Shown: piece by piece, positions 8,132 to 15,406 of the stretch
How the letters are laid out: each line of letters starts with the position of its first letter
Numbering within the stretch: the stretch's first letter is position 1
DNA from: JAEUIA01 sp034440255
GTDB taxonomy: Bacteria > Planctomycetota > UBA1135 > GCA-002686595
Length of the DNA: 22,741 nt
Assembly (NCBI GenBank): GCA_034440255.1
Contig: JAWXBU010000063.1
Location: 1-22,741, forward strand
Direction of reading: 5' to 3'
Program-made: the position numbers and the translations under genes
Notes under the pieces: generated by a model
Told to the model about the DNA's origin: nothing
Databases searched by the model: none
The model's input: only the letters and a program-made list of their open reading frames with translations

Positions 8132-8854
8132 TTGACTGAACTCCAACTCGGTGACGTGGGAGAGCGCGACAAGCTCATCCTCGATCACATTCCGCTGCTG
8201 CGACACGTCGTCGGACGCATGAGCATTCCGCCGAGCCTCTTGCGCGAGGACGTCGAAGGCTACGCGATGATCGGCTTGATCGCCGCCGCGGACTCGTTCG
8301 ATCCGTCTCGCGGATTGAAGTTCTCGACGTACGCGTTCCCGAAGATTCGTGGCGCGATCCTCGACGAGCTGAGACGCATGGACTTCTTGCCGCGCGGACG
8401 ACGCGAGCGCTTGCGCGAACTGGAATCTGTCGTCTCCAAACTCGAACAGAAACACGGCGTGGTCCCGGCGCTCGAAGAGATCGCCGCGCAGATGGAGTGC
8501 CCACTCGAAGAAGTCGAGGAGATCCTGCAGTCCGCGCGCAGCGTCGTCGAAGCCTCGCTCGACGTCGAGACGAGCTCGGGCACGCTGGGCAGCCTGGTTG
8601 CAGATCCGAAGAGCGACGATCCCGTCGGCAGTGCGCAATGGAACGAGACGAAAGCGCTGCTCATCACAGCCATACAAGGTCTCCCTGATCCGGATCGCAC
8701 GGTTATCACGCTGTACTACGGTGAAAGTCTCCTGTTACGCGAGATCAGCGAAGTGTTGGGCGTGACGGAATCACGTGTGAGCCAGATCCACAGCCGCGCG
8801 CTGTACAAACTGAATCGCGAACTCGCCACACAAGCGGAAGTCGGTGGTCGATGA
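8132..8854 (+). CDS. fliA: RNA polymerase sigma-28 factor FliA
   Basis: FliA directs transcription of late flagellar genes (filament, motor, chemotaxis). The 240-residue product shows region 2 (about residues 10-90) with PLLRHVVGRMSIPPSLLREDVEGYAMIGLI, FDPSRGLKFSTYAFPKIRGA and ILDELRRMDFLPR, the typical FliA/WhiG pattern. Region 3 follows, then region 4 (about 175-232) with LPDPDRTVITLYYGE and a helix-turn-helix (LREISEVLGVTESRVSQIHSRALYKL). It starts with TTG behind a strong GGGAGG site; the rare start may keep sigma levels low. The predicted target promoter of this factor is visible in the window, upstream of the flgM-like gene at 11079-11086. Confidence 0.95.
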   Translation: MTELQLGDVGERDKLILDHIPLLRHVVGRMSIPPSLLREDVEGYAMIGLIAAADSFDPSRGLKFSTYAFPKIRGAILDELRRMDFLPRGRRERLRELESVVSKLEQKHGVVPALEEIAAQMECPLEEVEEILQSARSVVEASLDVETSSGTLGSLVADPKSDDPVGSAQWNETKALLITAIQGLPDPDRTVITLYYGESLLLREISEVLGVTESRVSQIHSRALYKLNRELATQAEVGGR

Positions 8855-9075
8855 ACGGCGTCGATCGAGCACGGCACGTGCTCCAACCACACCAAGCGAG
8901 CGGCACGCACCCCGATCGTCGACGCAAACAGCGAGACGCGCGCCCGTTCGAAGTCGACATGGATGCTGAACAAGACGACGGCCCGGAGACGCAGTCGACC
9001 GAGCCGACGGCAAGTCGCGTGATTCCCAGCAGTGGCGACGAAGGTGTCGGTGAGTTCGTGAACATCGTGGTCTGA
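8851..9075 (+). CDS. Small hydrophilic protein of unknown function after fliA
   Basis: The frame encodes 74 residues, polar and rich in Arg, Asp, Glu and Pro, probably disordered, ending in the hydrophobic stretch GEFVNIVV. No known family is apparent. The ATG overlaps the fliA stop (ATGA), and the next gene starts ten bases after its stop behind a GAGGAGA site. This coupling is the main reason to accept it as a gene. The composition is weak evidence, and it could be a fortuitous open frame between fliA and the following gene. Confidence 0.5.
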   Translation: MNGVDRARHVLQPHQASGTHPDRRRKQRDARPFEVDMDAEQDDGPETQSTEPTASRVIPSSGDEGVGEFVNIVV

Positions 9076-9085
9076 GGAGAAGAAC

Positions 9086-9319
9086 GTGCAACGAAACATC
9101 ATCAAACGTGCTCAGGTGCAACTGGCGGAAGTCGAGTTGCAACGTCCGGCGAACCTAGCCGAAGCGACGCCGCATCGAGTGACGAAGAAGCGCGCCGTTC
9201 TCCTCGAAAGCGATGGTCGACCGTTGGCGATCGAAGTGACGTGCTCGTGCGGCGAAGTGACCCTGGTCGAGCTCGAACTTGGCGCTGCATCAGGCGAAAA
9301 CGTCGGGAAAACCGCATGA
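9086..9319 (+). CDS. Small protein with a CSCG motif, unknown function
   Basis: The 77-residue product starts with GTG behind GAGGAGA (9074-9080). It looks alpha-helical at the N-terminus and beta-rich in the middle, with EVTCSCGEVTLVELELG at about residues 50-66. Two Cys in a CxC arrangement could bind metal with a partner or dimer, but one pair is not enough to claim a zinc site. It lies in the run of tightly linked genes after fliA; its stop overlaps the ATG of the next gene by four bases. I do not recognise a family. Confidence 0.65.
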   Translation: MQRNIIKRAQVQLAEVELQRPANLAEATPHRVTKKRAVLLESDGRPLAIEVTCSCGEVTLVELELGAASGENVGKTA

Positions 9320-9924
9320 AACTCACGATCGCAAGCCTGGCCTTCGTCGCGACGTTCGCGTGTGCTGCTTGCTCGGTGACGCGAGTCGATCCGACTCCGT
9401 TGACGCCCGAGTCCATCACGACCAGCACGACGAATGCGAGCGCGACACCCTCGATCGAAGGCGTGCTCTACGCACGGGATGGAACTCCGGTGACGAGCAC
9501 GTCGAAAGGGGCTGCTCGCATCGAGCCCGAACCGAAACGCGATCTTGGCGACAGCGAAGGTGGGCGCGCGTCGTTGCTCGAGCTCTACACCAAGTCGGTC
9601 GCGGACAAGAGCGCGCTCGCGGAAGAGGTCGTCGCTCTGAAGGCCACACTCGAAGTGGAGCGCAAGGCCGTGATGGCCGGCATCGAGGAACGCGGGGTGT
9701 TGCGCGGCGAGTTGAGCAAGCTGCTTCGCGAACGAGACACGCTGCTGGCCGAAACGATGGATCTGGCCGCGCGCTTGACGAGCGCGCAGATCGCGCGACT
9801 GGAAGCTCAGAAGACGCTACTCGAAATTCAGATCGACCAACGCATGCGCGAAGAAGCTGCGGCGTCGGTGCAAGGATCGTCGAAGGACAAAGACAAGAAA
9901 CGCAGTGGAGGCGAGCGCAAATGA
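9316..9924 (+). CDS. Putative lipoprotein with a long coiled coil, flagellar operon
   Basis: The 202-residue product begins with a lipoprotein-like signal peptide (MKLTIASLAFVATFACAAC). Cys19, or less likely Cys16, would be the lipidated residue; the lipobox is imperfect. A Thr/Ser/Pro-rich linker follows to about residue 75. A long charged heptad-rich region (about 85-180) is predicted to form a coiled coil. The tail is Lys/Asp/Ser-rich. ATG 9316 overlaps the stop of the preceding gene, and its own stop overlaps the next gene. An export-anchored coiled-coil protein in a flagellar operon could be an outer-membrane or periplasmic accessory of the basal body. That is inference from location only. 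Confidence 0.75.
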   Translation: MKLTIASLAFVATFACAACSVTRVDPTPLTPESITTSTTNASATPSIEGVLYARDGTPVTSTSKGAARIEPEPKRDLGDSEGGRASLLELYTKSVADKSALAEEVVALKATLEVERKAVMAGIEERGVLRGELSKLLRERDTLLAETMDLAARLTSAQIARLEAQKTLLEIQIDQRMREEAAASVQGSSKDKDKKRSGGERK

Positions 9925-10532
9925 AGTTGGTCACGATGCTCGCTCTCGTCGCGCTGTGCGCCTGCACCACGGTTCAGAAGTCGGTCGAGCCGCTCGCCGT
10001 CGTGCGCTTGGCCGCCGACCGTGATCTCTACGAATTGCGCCGCGTCGGCATCCTGCCGATCGAGTCGAAGGACATGCGCCTCGAGGATCAACAGTCGTTA
10101 CAAGCTTCCTTGGCGTCGCGACTCAGCGCCGAGATGCACGCCGAAGTGATCGTGCTCACACGCGGCGAAGCGGCTGAAATTCCCAGCAATGACGCCTATT
10201 TGACGGGTCGCATCGATCCGGAGGCCGTGCTCGGTCTCGCGCGCCGATTCAACTTGGATGGGCTCGTGACGACGAACGTGACCGAGCGACGCACGTACGC
10301 TCCTCAACGTTTGGGCCTCGAAGTGGAACTGACCGCGTGCGACACAGGGTTGCCTATCTGGGGTGCATCGCTGCGTCTCGACGCGGCACAGGAGCGCACG
10401 CAGAACTCGTTGCGCGCATGGTTCGAGAAAGAACGCGGTGCGACGGACACCAATGAGTCCGTCGATCTCTACTTGCTTTCGCCGCAACGGTTCGCCGAGT
10501 TCGCGGCTGCGCAAGTCGGCATGGCGTACTGA
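9921..10532 (+). CDS. Lipoprotein with a CsgG/LpoB/FlgO-like alpha-beta domain
   Basis: The 203-residue product starts with a short lipoprotein signal (MKLVTMLALVALCAC); Cys13 or Cys15 would carry the lipid. The mature part has a strand pattern starting with LRRVGILPIESKD, a helix with LQASLASRLSAEM, then VIVLTRGEAA, LARRFNLDGLVTTNV and an amphipathic strand LGLEVELTACDTGLPIWGASL. This order resembles the small domain shared by TolB N-terminus, CsgG, LpoB and the flagellar lipoprotein FlgO. I judged the resemblance by eye. As the last gene of the fliA operon it could act at the outer-membrane end of the basal body, like the FlgO/FlgP/FlgT proteins of Vibrio. The start is fixed by the four-base overlap with the upstream stop. 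Confidence 0.75.
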   Translation: MKLVTMLALVALCACTTVQKSVEPLAVVRLAADRDLYELRRVGILPIESKDMRLEDQQSLQASLASRLSAEMHAEVIVLTRGEAAEIPSNDAYLTGRIDPEAVLGLARRFNLDGLVTTNVTERRTYAPQRLGLEVELTACDTGLPIWGASLRLDAAQERTQNSLRAWFEKERGATDTNESVDLYLLSPQRFAEFAAAQVGMAY

Positions 10533-10613
10533 GGGCGCCTCGTTCGAGAGAGGCCGACTCGGGCACTCGGTCTTCGGTTACGAAGCGGAACCGCGCGTGG
10601 GCAGCGACATGCC

Positions 10614-10659
10614 AAAAATGACAGCGCGACCGAGGCCCACGTCGGGCTCCGGTCGCGCT
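10614..10659 (-). terminator. Rho-independent terminator of the flgM-like gene
   Basis: AGCGCGACCG (10623-10632) pairs perfectly with CGGTCGCGCT (10650-10659). An inner GCCC/GGGC pair (10635-10638 with 10644-10647) closes on the loop ACGTC. Read on the minus strand, the hairpin begins 19 bases after the flgM-like stop and is followed by T5 (10618-10614). On the plus strand no T-run follows, so it is directional. Confidence 0.8.
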
Positions 10660-10678
10660 GAGATTCGATCGATCGTGA

Positions 10679-11035
10679 CTACGCGCCCAGCAGCTTTTCG
10701 GCGGCCTTCTCGACGCGCTCGTTCGTGACGAGTTTGCCTTCGAGGTACTGCTGACGGAGCTCGGCCGTGCGTTCCCTGCGCTCGGTCGCCTCGTCCTTGC
10801 GACTGGCTTCGTTGCGGGCCAGCATCAAGCGCGCTTCCGACGAAACCTCGACGCGATCCGGACTCAGCGAGCGCATCGATTCACGCGCGCGCTGCTCGGC
10901 TTCGTGAACACGACGAGCTTCGGTCTCCTTGAAGACCGCGTCGTTCAACTGCCGGTTCGGCCGCGTGATGTCGACGGCGAGTTCGCCATCGGGTAGCGGC
11001 CGGTTCGGCGGGGTCGTGTTGTTGATGGATGCCAT
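10679..11035 (-). CDS. flgM: FlgM-like anti-sigma-28 factor
   Basis: FlgM binds and blocks sigma-28 (FliA) until the hook is complete, then leaves through the export channel. The 118-residue product has a disordered N-terminal half and a C-terminal FlgM-like region. That region begins SPDRVEVSSEARLML (about residues 58-72), comparable to the family pattern D-x-V-x-L-S-x-x-A. It ends in a helix with AELRQQYLEGKLVTNERVEKAAEKLL, matching the usual V-x-x-L-x-x-x-I-x-x-G-x-Y-x-V-x-x-x-x-I-A-x-x-L-L shape. ATG 11035 is chosen for its AGGAGG site. The gene stands alone, opposite to the fliA operon, with a sigma-28 promoter and its own terminator. The regulatory context supports the assignment; sequence similarity alone is moderate. 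Confidence 0.72.
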   Translation of the reverse strand: MASINNTTPPNRPLPDGELAVDITRPNRQLNDAVFKETEARRVHEAEQRARESMRSLSPDRVEVSSEARLMLARNEASRKDEATERRERTAELRQQYLEGKLVTNERVEKAAEKLLGA

Positions 11036-11045
11036 GTTTGGGTCA

Positions 11046-11051
11046 CCTCCT
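11046..11051 (-). promoter_or_regulatory. Strong ribosome binding site of the flgM-like gene
   Basis: On the minus strand AGGAGG (11051-11046), continuing into TG, lies ten bases before ATG 11035. This selects that codon over a longer open frame reaching back to 11182, which would run through the promoter. Confidence 0.8.
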
Positions 11052-11078
11052 GCGCAAGGTAGGGCCTTCCGGAGAGAG

Positions 11079-11105
11079 TTATCGGCTGCACCCCTCTCCG
11101 AATGA
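11079..11105 (-). promoter_or_regulatory. Sigma-28 promoter of the flgM-like gene
   Basis: The minus strand reads GCCGATAA at 11086-11079, identical to the sigma-28 -10 consensus. Fifteen bases upstream is TCAT (11105-11102), a poor two-of-four match to the TAAA -35 element. The predicted start of transcription, near 11072, leaves a leader of about 37 nt that includes the ribosome binding site. I saw no other copy of the eight-base box when reading the window. The exact -10 match and its position make this convincing despite the weak -35. Confidence 0.75.
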
Positions 11106-11109
11106 GAGG
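11093..11109. promoter_or_regulatory. Dyad over the -35 region of the flgM-like promoter
   Basis: CCTCTC (11093-11098) and GAGAGG (11104-11109) form a perfect 6-bp inverted repeat with five bases between. It covers the weak -35 region, where a regulator could bind. The match is short and could be chance. Apart from the sigma-28 promoter, this dyad and the flgM ribosome binding site, I see nothing else in the gap 11036-11255. Confidence 0.3.
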
Positions 11110-11255
11110 AAAGCAGGAGAAAATGGACGTGAGCCGGGAAATCGTTCTCAGCTCTCGGAATGCAGCGCCGAATCATCGGCACAATCCCTTGGGATGGAGT
11201 GAGTTACGCACGCATCGCCCTTGTCGAGGCTTGCACTTCCGCGCATCATGAGCGC

Positions 11256-13574
11256 ATGCCTCTCTCGGGTTTCGCGCGCGACGTCGCGTGCCTCCTCGTC
11301 GCTTCGGCAATTTTTTCCGCGCGGCCGACGAGTGCCCAATCGGGCGACGAGCGCTCGTGTCGCACCGACTACGTGATCGCCGTTCGCTACGACGAGAACG
11401 CGCGCACGCTCACGGGCACCGAGACGATCACCTGGAGAAACGAGTCGCGCGACGACGTGCCGGACTTGTGGTTCCATCTCTATTGGAACGCGTTCGCAAA
11501 CGACGCGACGACGCACCACCTCGGAACCGGTCGCCCGGGCAGCGACTTCAAGGACGGCGAGTGGGGTTGGACGCGCATCACGTCGCTCGTCGTCGACGGA
11601 AAAGAGCTCGCGCCGTCGATCGAGTTCGTGTCTCCGGACGACAAGCGGTCCGAGGATCGCACGGTATGTCGCGTCAAACTGCCTGCGGTCGCGAAACGCG
11701 GCGACGTCGTGACGGCAAAGCTCGCTTGGGAAGCGCAGATCCCGCGGCTGCGTCGACGCACTGGATACAAGGACGACTTTCTCTTGATCGCGCAGTGGTT
11801 CCCGAAGCTCGGCGTGTACGAATCGGGGAACGGGTGGAACTGCCATCAGTTCCATCGCAACACCGAATTCTTCAGCGACTACGGCACCTACGACGTCGAG
11901 CTCGACCTGCCAGCGCGCTACGAGAGCAGCATCGGTGCTTCGGGCGTGCTCGCCGAACCGACTCGAGCTGGCAACGGCCGCGTGAAAGCACGCTTCGCCG
12001 CGCCCTCCGAAAAGGATCGGGTCTCGCGTGATCGCACCGGGAAATCGCCTCTCGTTCACGATTTCACGTGGGTCGGCGATCCGACGTCGCTCGAGTACGA
12101 AGGCACGTTCCACTACGACGAATGGGCGCAGAAGTATCGCGACGAGGTCGACCGCGTCGCGCTCGCGCTCGGGCGCGCGCCGTCGGAAATGCGTCTGCGC
12201 GACGTGCGCGTCACGGTGCTGTTGCAACCCGAGCACTACGACCAAGGCCAACGTCACTTCGATGCGACGTGTACAGCGCTGTTCTTCTACGGATTGTGGT
12301 TCGGCGAGTATCCGTATGAGCACGTGACTTGCGTCGATCCGGCCTGGGGCGGACGCGCGGCGGGCGGGATGGAATACCCGACGCTGTTCACTGCTGGGAC
12401 GCGCCCCAACACGATCCAGGCGATGCACGAACCGGAGAGCGTGATCGTTCACGAATGCGGCCACCAGTTTTGGTACGGGCTCGTCGGGAACAACGAATTC
12501 GAAGCAGCTTGGCTCGACGAGGGATTCAACACGTTCACGCAGAACGAAGCGCTGTGGTTGCACTACGGCGCGCGCATTTCGACGACCGATTTCGCTGGGC
12601 GTCCGTTCGACGGCGTGCCGATCACGTCTGGGCCCGGAGGCGGCTTCGTCGGCGATGCGCTGAGCGGAAAACGCTGGAAAATCAAATCGAATCTGACGCT
12701 CGAGCCGTTGAGGTCATCACCGTTCGTCGATTGGTGGCGTGATCAACCGATGTTGTCGTACGGCCGTTTGCGCACCGACCCGCGCGAGACGGATCGCAGC
12801 GGATATTTGAGCGACCCCGACACCGATCCAGTCGATCGCGCAGCGTTCACGTACTGCGACCGCAACAGCTACCGCACGAACAGTTATCGCCGGACGGCGA
12901 CAGCATTGCGATCGTTGCAGGGATTGGTCGGCGAAGACAAGTTCTTGCGCGGCATGCGGCACTACGCAGAGACGTGGCGCTATCGGCATCCTTATCCGCA
13001 GGATTTCTTCGACGCGTTCCAAGAAGGCTCGAAGGTCGAGATCGCGTGGTACTTCGAACAGGCTTTCCGGAGCACGGCCACGCTCGACTGGCGTGTCGAA
13101 GTCGACCAAAAGAGCGCCCGCGATCCGCGCGGCCTCGTGGTCGACGCTTCCGGTGCGTGGGTCGAACGCGCACTCCTGAAGAAGCCCGACGTCGACGAAG
13201 CGGACGACGACACGAGAAACGACGAGAAGGACTCGCGATGGGACGTCGAGATCATCGTGCGACGCAAGGGTGCGCTGTTGTTGCCGCTCACGATCGAGCT
13301 CACTTGGGCCGGCGGCGAAAAAGAACAGCTGACCTGGGGCCGCGACGAACAAGCACGCTCGACGTGGTGGAAGCCGCTCGAAGGCCGCAAAAACAGCACG
13401 AAAAAGCTGGTTTCGGCCGTGATCGATCCAGAGCGCCGGTACTCGTTCGACACGAACATGTCGAACAATCAATGGTATGACGCCGTCGATTCGATCACGC
13501 CGCTGCGCTGGTCCGAGCGCGTGTTCGAGCAGTACGCTTCCCTGATGCACTGGTGGGGAGGGATCGGTGGTTGA
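11256..13574 (+). CDS. Secreted M1-family zinc metallopeptidase
   Basis: M1 (gluzincin) peptidases remove N-terminal residues from peptides. The 772-residue product has a signal peptide (about residues 1-28, CLLVASAIFSARPTSAQ). The N-terminal beta domain holds the typical LTGTETITWRNESRDDVPDLWFHLY segment. The substrate-binding GGMEYPTL motif is at about 370-377. The zinc site H399-E-C-G-H403 is followed 19 residues later by E422 (WLDEGF), exactly the M1 spacing, so the enzyme should be active. ATG 11256 is chosen because the signal peptide begins there; an open frame extends upstream to 11160. The downstream membrane protein begins inside its last codons, so the two probably form an operon. 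Confidence 0.93.
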   Translation: MPLSGFARDVACLLVASAIFSARPTSAQSGDERSCRTDYVIAVRYDENARTLTGTETITWRNESRDDVPDLWFHLYWNAFANDATTHHLGTGRPGSDFKDGEWGWTRITSLVVDGKELAPSIEFVSPDDKRSEDRTVCRVKLPAVAKRGDVVTAKLAWEAQIPRLRRRTGYKDDFLLIAQWFPKLGVYESGNGWNCHQFHRNTEFFSDYGTYDVELDLPARYESSIGASGVLAEPTRAGNGRVKARFAAPSEKDRVSRDRTGKSPLVHDFTWVGDPTSLEYEGTFHYDEWAQKYRDEVDRVALALGRAPSEMRLRDVRVTVLLQPEHYDQGQRHFDATCTALFFYGLWFGEYPYEHVTCVDPAWGGRAAGGMEYPTLFTAGTRPNTIQAMHEPESVIVHECGHQFWYGLVGNNEFEAAWLDEGFNTFTQNEALWLHYGARISTTDFAGRPFDGVPITSGPGGGFVGDALSGKRWKIKSNLTLEPLRSSPFVDWWRDQPMLSYGRLRTDPRETDRSGYLSDPDTDPVDRAAFTYCDRNSYRTNSYRRTATALRSLQGLVGEDKFLRGMRHYAETWRYRHPYPQDFFDAFQEGSKVEIAWYFEQAFRSTATLDWRVEVDQKSARDPRGLVVDASGAWVERALLKKPDVDEADDDTRNDEKDSRWDVEIIVRRKGALLLPLTIELTWAGGEKEQLTWGRDEQARSTWWKPLEGRKNSTKKLVSAVIDPERRYSFDTNMSNNQWYDAVDSITPLRWSERVFEQYASLMHWWGGIGG

Positions 13575-14616
13575 GCCGTTGGAGACGCAACCGACGACCA
13601 TGAGGCCGTCGCGCTTCGTCGCGCTCGAAGCGTTGCGCGTTGCGATCGGTCGTCCGCCGGTTTGGATCCTGATTCTCGCCGTCGAGTGCTTGCTCGCGCT
13701 GCCTGCAGCCATCGCCTACCACGGTTTCATGACGTCGGCGACAGAGCATCACTATGCGCCGGGTTCGTTGTTCGCGAACTTGAGCGAGAACTTTCGTTTC
13801 GATCATCGCGTCGAAACCGACGCACTGAACACGACCATCGCGCGCGTCGGCGCAGTGCTGGCTCTCCTGTCGATGCTGTTCGGATGTTTCTGCGCCGGTG
13901 GATGGTTGCAGGTGTTCCTCGAACGCACGCGCGGTGAGTCGCTCAAGCGCTTTTTCTTCGGTGGAGCGCGCTACTTCTGGCGCTTTTTCAGGCTGCTCGT
14001 ACTGTCGCTTCTCTCGCTCGCGCTCGTCGGTTGGATCGTCTACGGCTGGCCGTGGAATCGAGTCGTGTTGCAGTGGCTCTTCGACGTTCCGGCGCACGCA
14101 TTCGCTTCGCTCGAGACGTTGCCGAACGAAACGATCGCTCTGCGGCTGCGCTTGGCGCAGAGCACGTTGTACGCGCTGCTGTTCGGACTCGTCTTGACGT
14201 GGGGCGACTACACGCGCACGCGGCTGGCGCTGCACGACACGAATTCGGCGCTGTGGGCCGGAATCTGCGCGTGGTGGACGATCCTGCGGCATCCGGTGAA
14301 AACGCTGCGTCCGATGATCGCGCTGTTCGCGGTCGAGCTGTCGATCGTCCTCGTGATCGGCTGGCTGGCTCGCTCGATCGAGGCGGACATCGTGCGCAGC
14401 CCCGAGTCGTTCAGCATCGGATTGCTGTTCGCTGCGGCGCAATTCGCGCTGTTGTGGCGCGTGATCGTGCGCGGCTCGCGGTACCACGCCGCCGTGCAAG
14501 TCAGTCGCGAAGTCGTGCGTCCGATCGCGCGGCCCGATCCGTGGAAGGAATCCGTCGGCGGTCCCGGTGGTCCGCGCTATCCGATCGGTGGCGACGAGTA
14601 CTCGGTCTCGATGTAG
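13567..14616 (+). CDS. Polytopic inner-membrane protein of unknown function
   Basis: The 349-residue product has about six hydrophobic segments: roughly residues 30-52, 92-118, 138-165, 195-218, 252-275 and 285-305. A conserved-looking FGGARYFWRFFRLLVLS stretch follows the second. The C-terminal 40 residues are Pro/Gly/Arg-rich and cytoplasmic by charge. GTG 13567 is preferred over ATG 13600 because GGGGAGGG lies four bases before it; it overlaps the peptidase stop by eight bases. No enzyme or transporter motif is visible. Translational coupling to the secreted M1 peptidase suggests a shared process in the cell envelope, but no function can be assigned. Confidence 0.85.
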   Translation: MVEPLETQPTTMRPSRFVALEALRVAIGRPPVWILILAVECLLALPAAIAYHGFMTSATEHHYAPGSLFANLSENFRFDHRVETDALNTTIARVGAVLALLSMLFGCFCAGGWLQVFLERTRGESLKRFFFGGARYFWRFFRLLVLSLLSLALVGWIVYGWPWNRVVLQWLFDVPAHAFASLETLPNETIALRLRLAQSTLYALLFGLVLTWGDYTRTRLALHDTNSALWAGICAWWTILRHPVKTLRPMIALFAVELSIVLVIGWLARSIEADIVRSPESFSIGLLFAAAQFALLWRVIVRGSRYHAAVQVSREVVRPIARPDPWKESVGGPGGPRYPIGGDEYSVSM

Positions 14617-14624
14617 CGTGAAGG

Positions 14625-14645
14625 TGAGCGCGAGCAGCGCGCTCA
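14625..14645. terminator. Hairpin between convergent genes, possible bidirectional terminator
   Basis: TGAGCGCG (14625-14632) pairs perfectly with CGCGCTCA (14638-14645) around the loop AGCAG. It sits eight bases after the membrane-protein stop and includes the stop codon of the opposing phosphatase gene. There is no T-run on either side, so its activity as an intrinsic terminator is uncertain. Confidence 0.5.
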
Positions 14646-15320
14646 GCCCGATTCGAGCAATGCGCGATCGCCGTTCAGCTCGAGGATCGGCCAACCGTGT
14701 TTCACCGCGTGCGCTGCGAGCTTCGGGTCGGGGCCGACGCACACCGGGTGCGTTGCCTGTGACAAGAGCGGCAGATCGTTGTGCGAATCGGAGTAGAACC
14801 ACACTTCGCGCGCGTCGGCGAAGACTCGACCGCGCGCGTGCAGCCACTCGTCGAAACGCGTCACTTTGCCCTCGCGGAAACACGGCACGCCTGCGACTCG
14901 GCCCGTGAAACAACCGCCGACGATTTCGGGCTCGGTCGCGATCAAATGACGGATGCCGAATTCTTCGGCGATCGGCTCGACGATGAAGCGATTCGTCGCC
15001 GTGATCATCACCGTCTCGTGGCCAGCGCTCTCGTGTTCGCGCACCAAGTCACGCGCTGCTTGCGATATGCGCGGCCGAATGTAGTGACCCAAGAATTCGC
15101 GCCGCCATTCGAGCAAGCGCTGCATCGGTTCGCGCGCGAGCGGCTCGAGTTGGAAGCGCAAAAAGGCATCGATGTCGAGCGTGCCGCGGTGGTATTCGAC
15201 GTGGAATGCACGCGTGCGCGCCGCATCCATCGCGCCGTGCCGCGCCAGCAATTCGCTCCACTCGATGTCGCTGTCTCCGTCGAGCAGCGTGTTGTCGAGG
15301 TCGAAGAGGGCGAGGCGCAT
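14643..15320 (-). CDS. HAD-superfamily phosphatase, SerB/CicA-like (subfamily IB)
   Basis: HAD hydrolases remove phosphate through an Asp nucleophile. The 225-residue product begins MRLALFDLDNTLL, with nucleophile D7 and acid/base D9. A helical cap follows (about 20-90), then motif II in ETVMITATN, Lys of motif III near FREGKVTRFDEW, and motif IV in YSDSHNDLPLL. The layout matches HAD-IB enzymes such as phosphoserine phosphatase and CicA; the C-terminal HGWPILEL ending is common in the CicA-like group. The substrate cannot be read from the sequence. ATG 15320 is chosen because the HAD motif begins six residues in. It is divergent from the chrA-like gene with 86 bp between. Confidence 0.9.
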   Translation of the reverse strand: MRLALFDLDNTLLDGDSDIEWSELLARHGAMDAARTRAFHVEYHRGTLDIDAFLRFQLEPLAREPMQRLLEWRREFLGHYIRPRISQAARDLVREHESAGHETVMITATNRFIVEPIAEEFGIRHLIATEPEIVGGCFTGRVAGVPCFREGKVTRFDEWLHARGRVFADAREVWFYSDSHNDLPLLSQATHPVCVGPDPKLAAHAVKHGWPILELNGDRALLESG

Positions 15321-15406
15321 GAGTGACTGCGTGGAGCTCAGTTCAAGATACGCGCAAGTCCCGAACCGCACAGCGTACACGCCGGAAATTGCTAACGTTC
15401 CGCGCA

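Noticed and set aside
10536..10580. Terminator of the fliA operon directly after 10532
   Set aside because: Only a short GCCTC/GAGGC stem is present, with no T-run. I do not see a convincing plus-strand terminator here.
10679..11182. Longer 167-residue start for the flgM-like gene
   Set aside because: The extra residues would be encoded across the sigma-28 promoter and leader, and a strong AGGAGG precedes ATG 11035.
11160..11255. N-terminal extension of the M1 peptidase from ATG 11160
   Set aside because: The signal peptide begins at ATG 11256; the extension would bury it 32 residues inside and has no family character.
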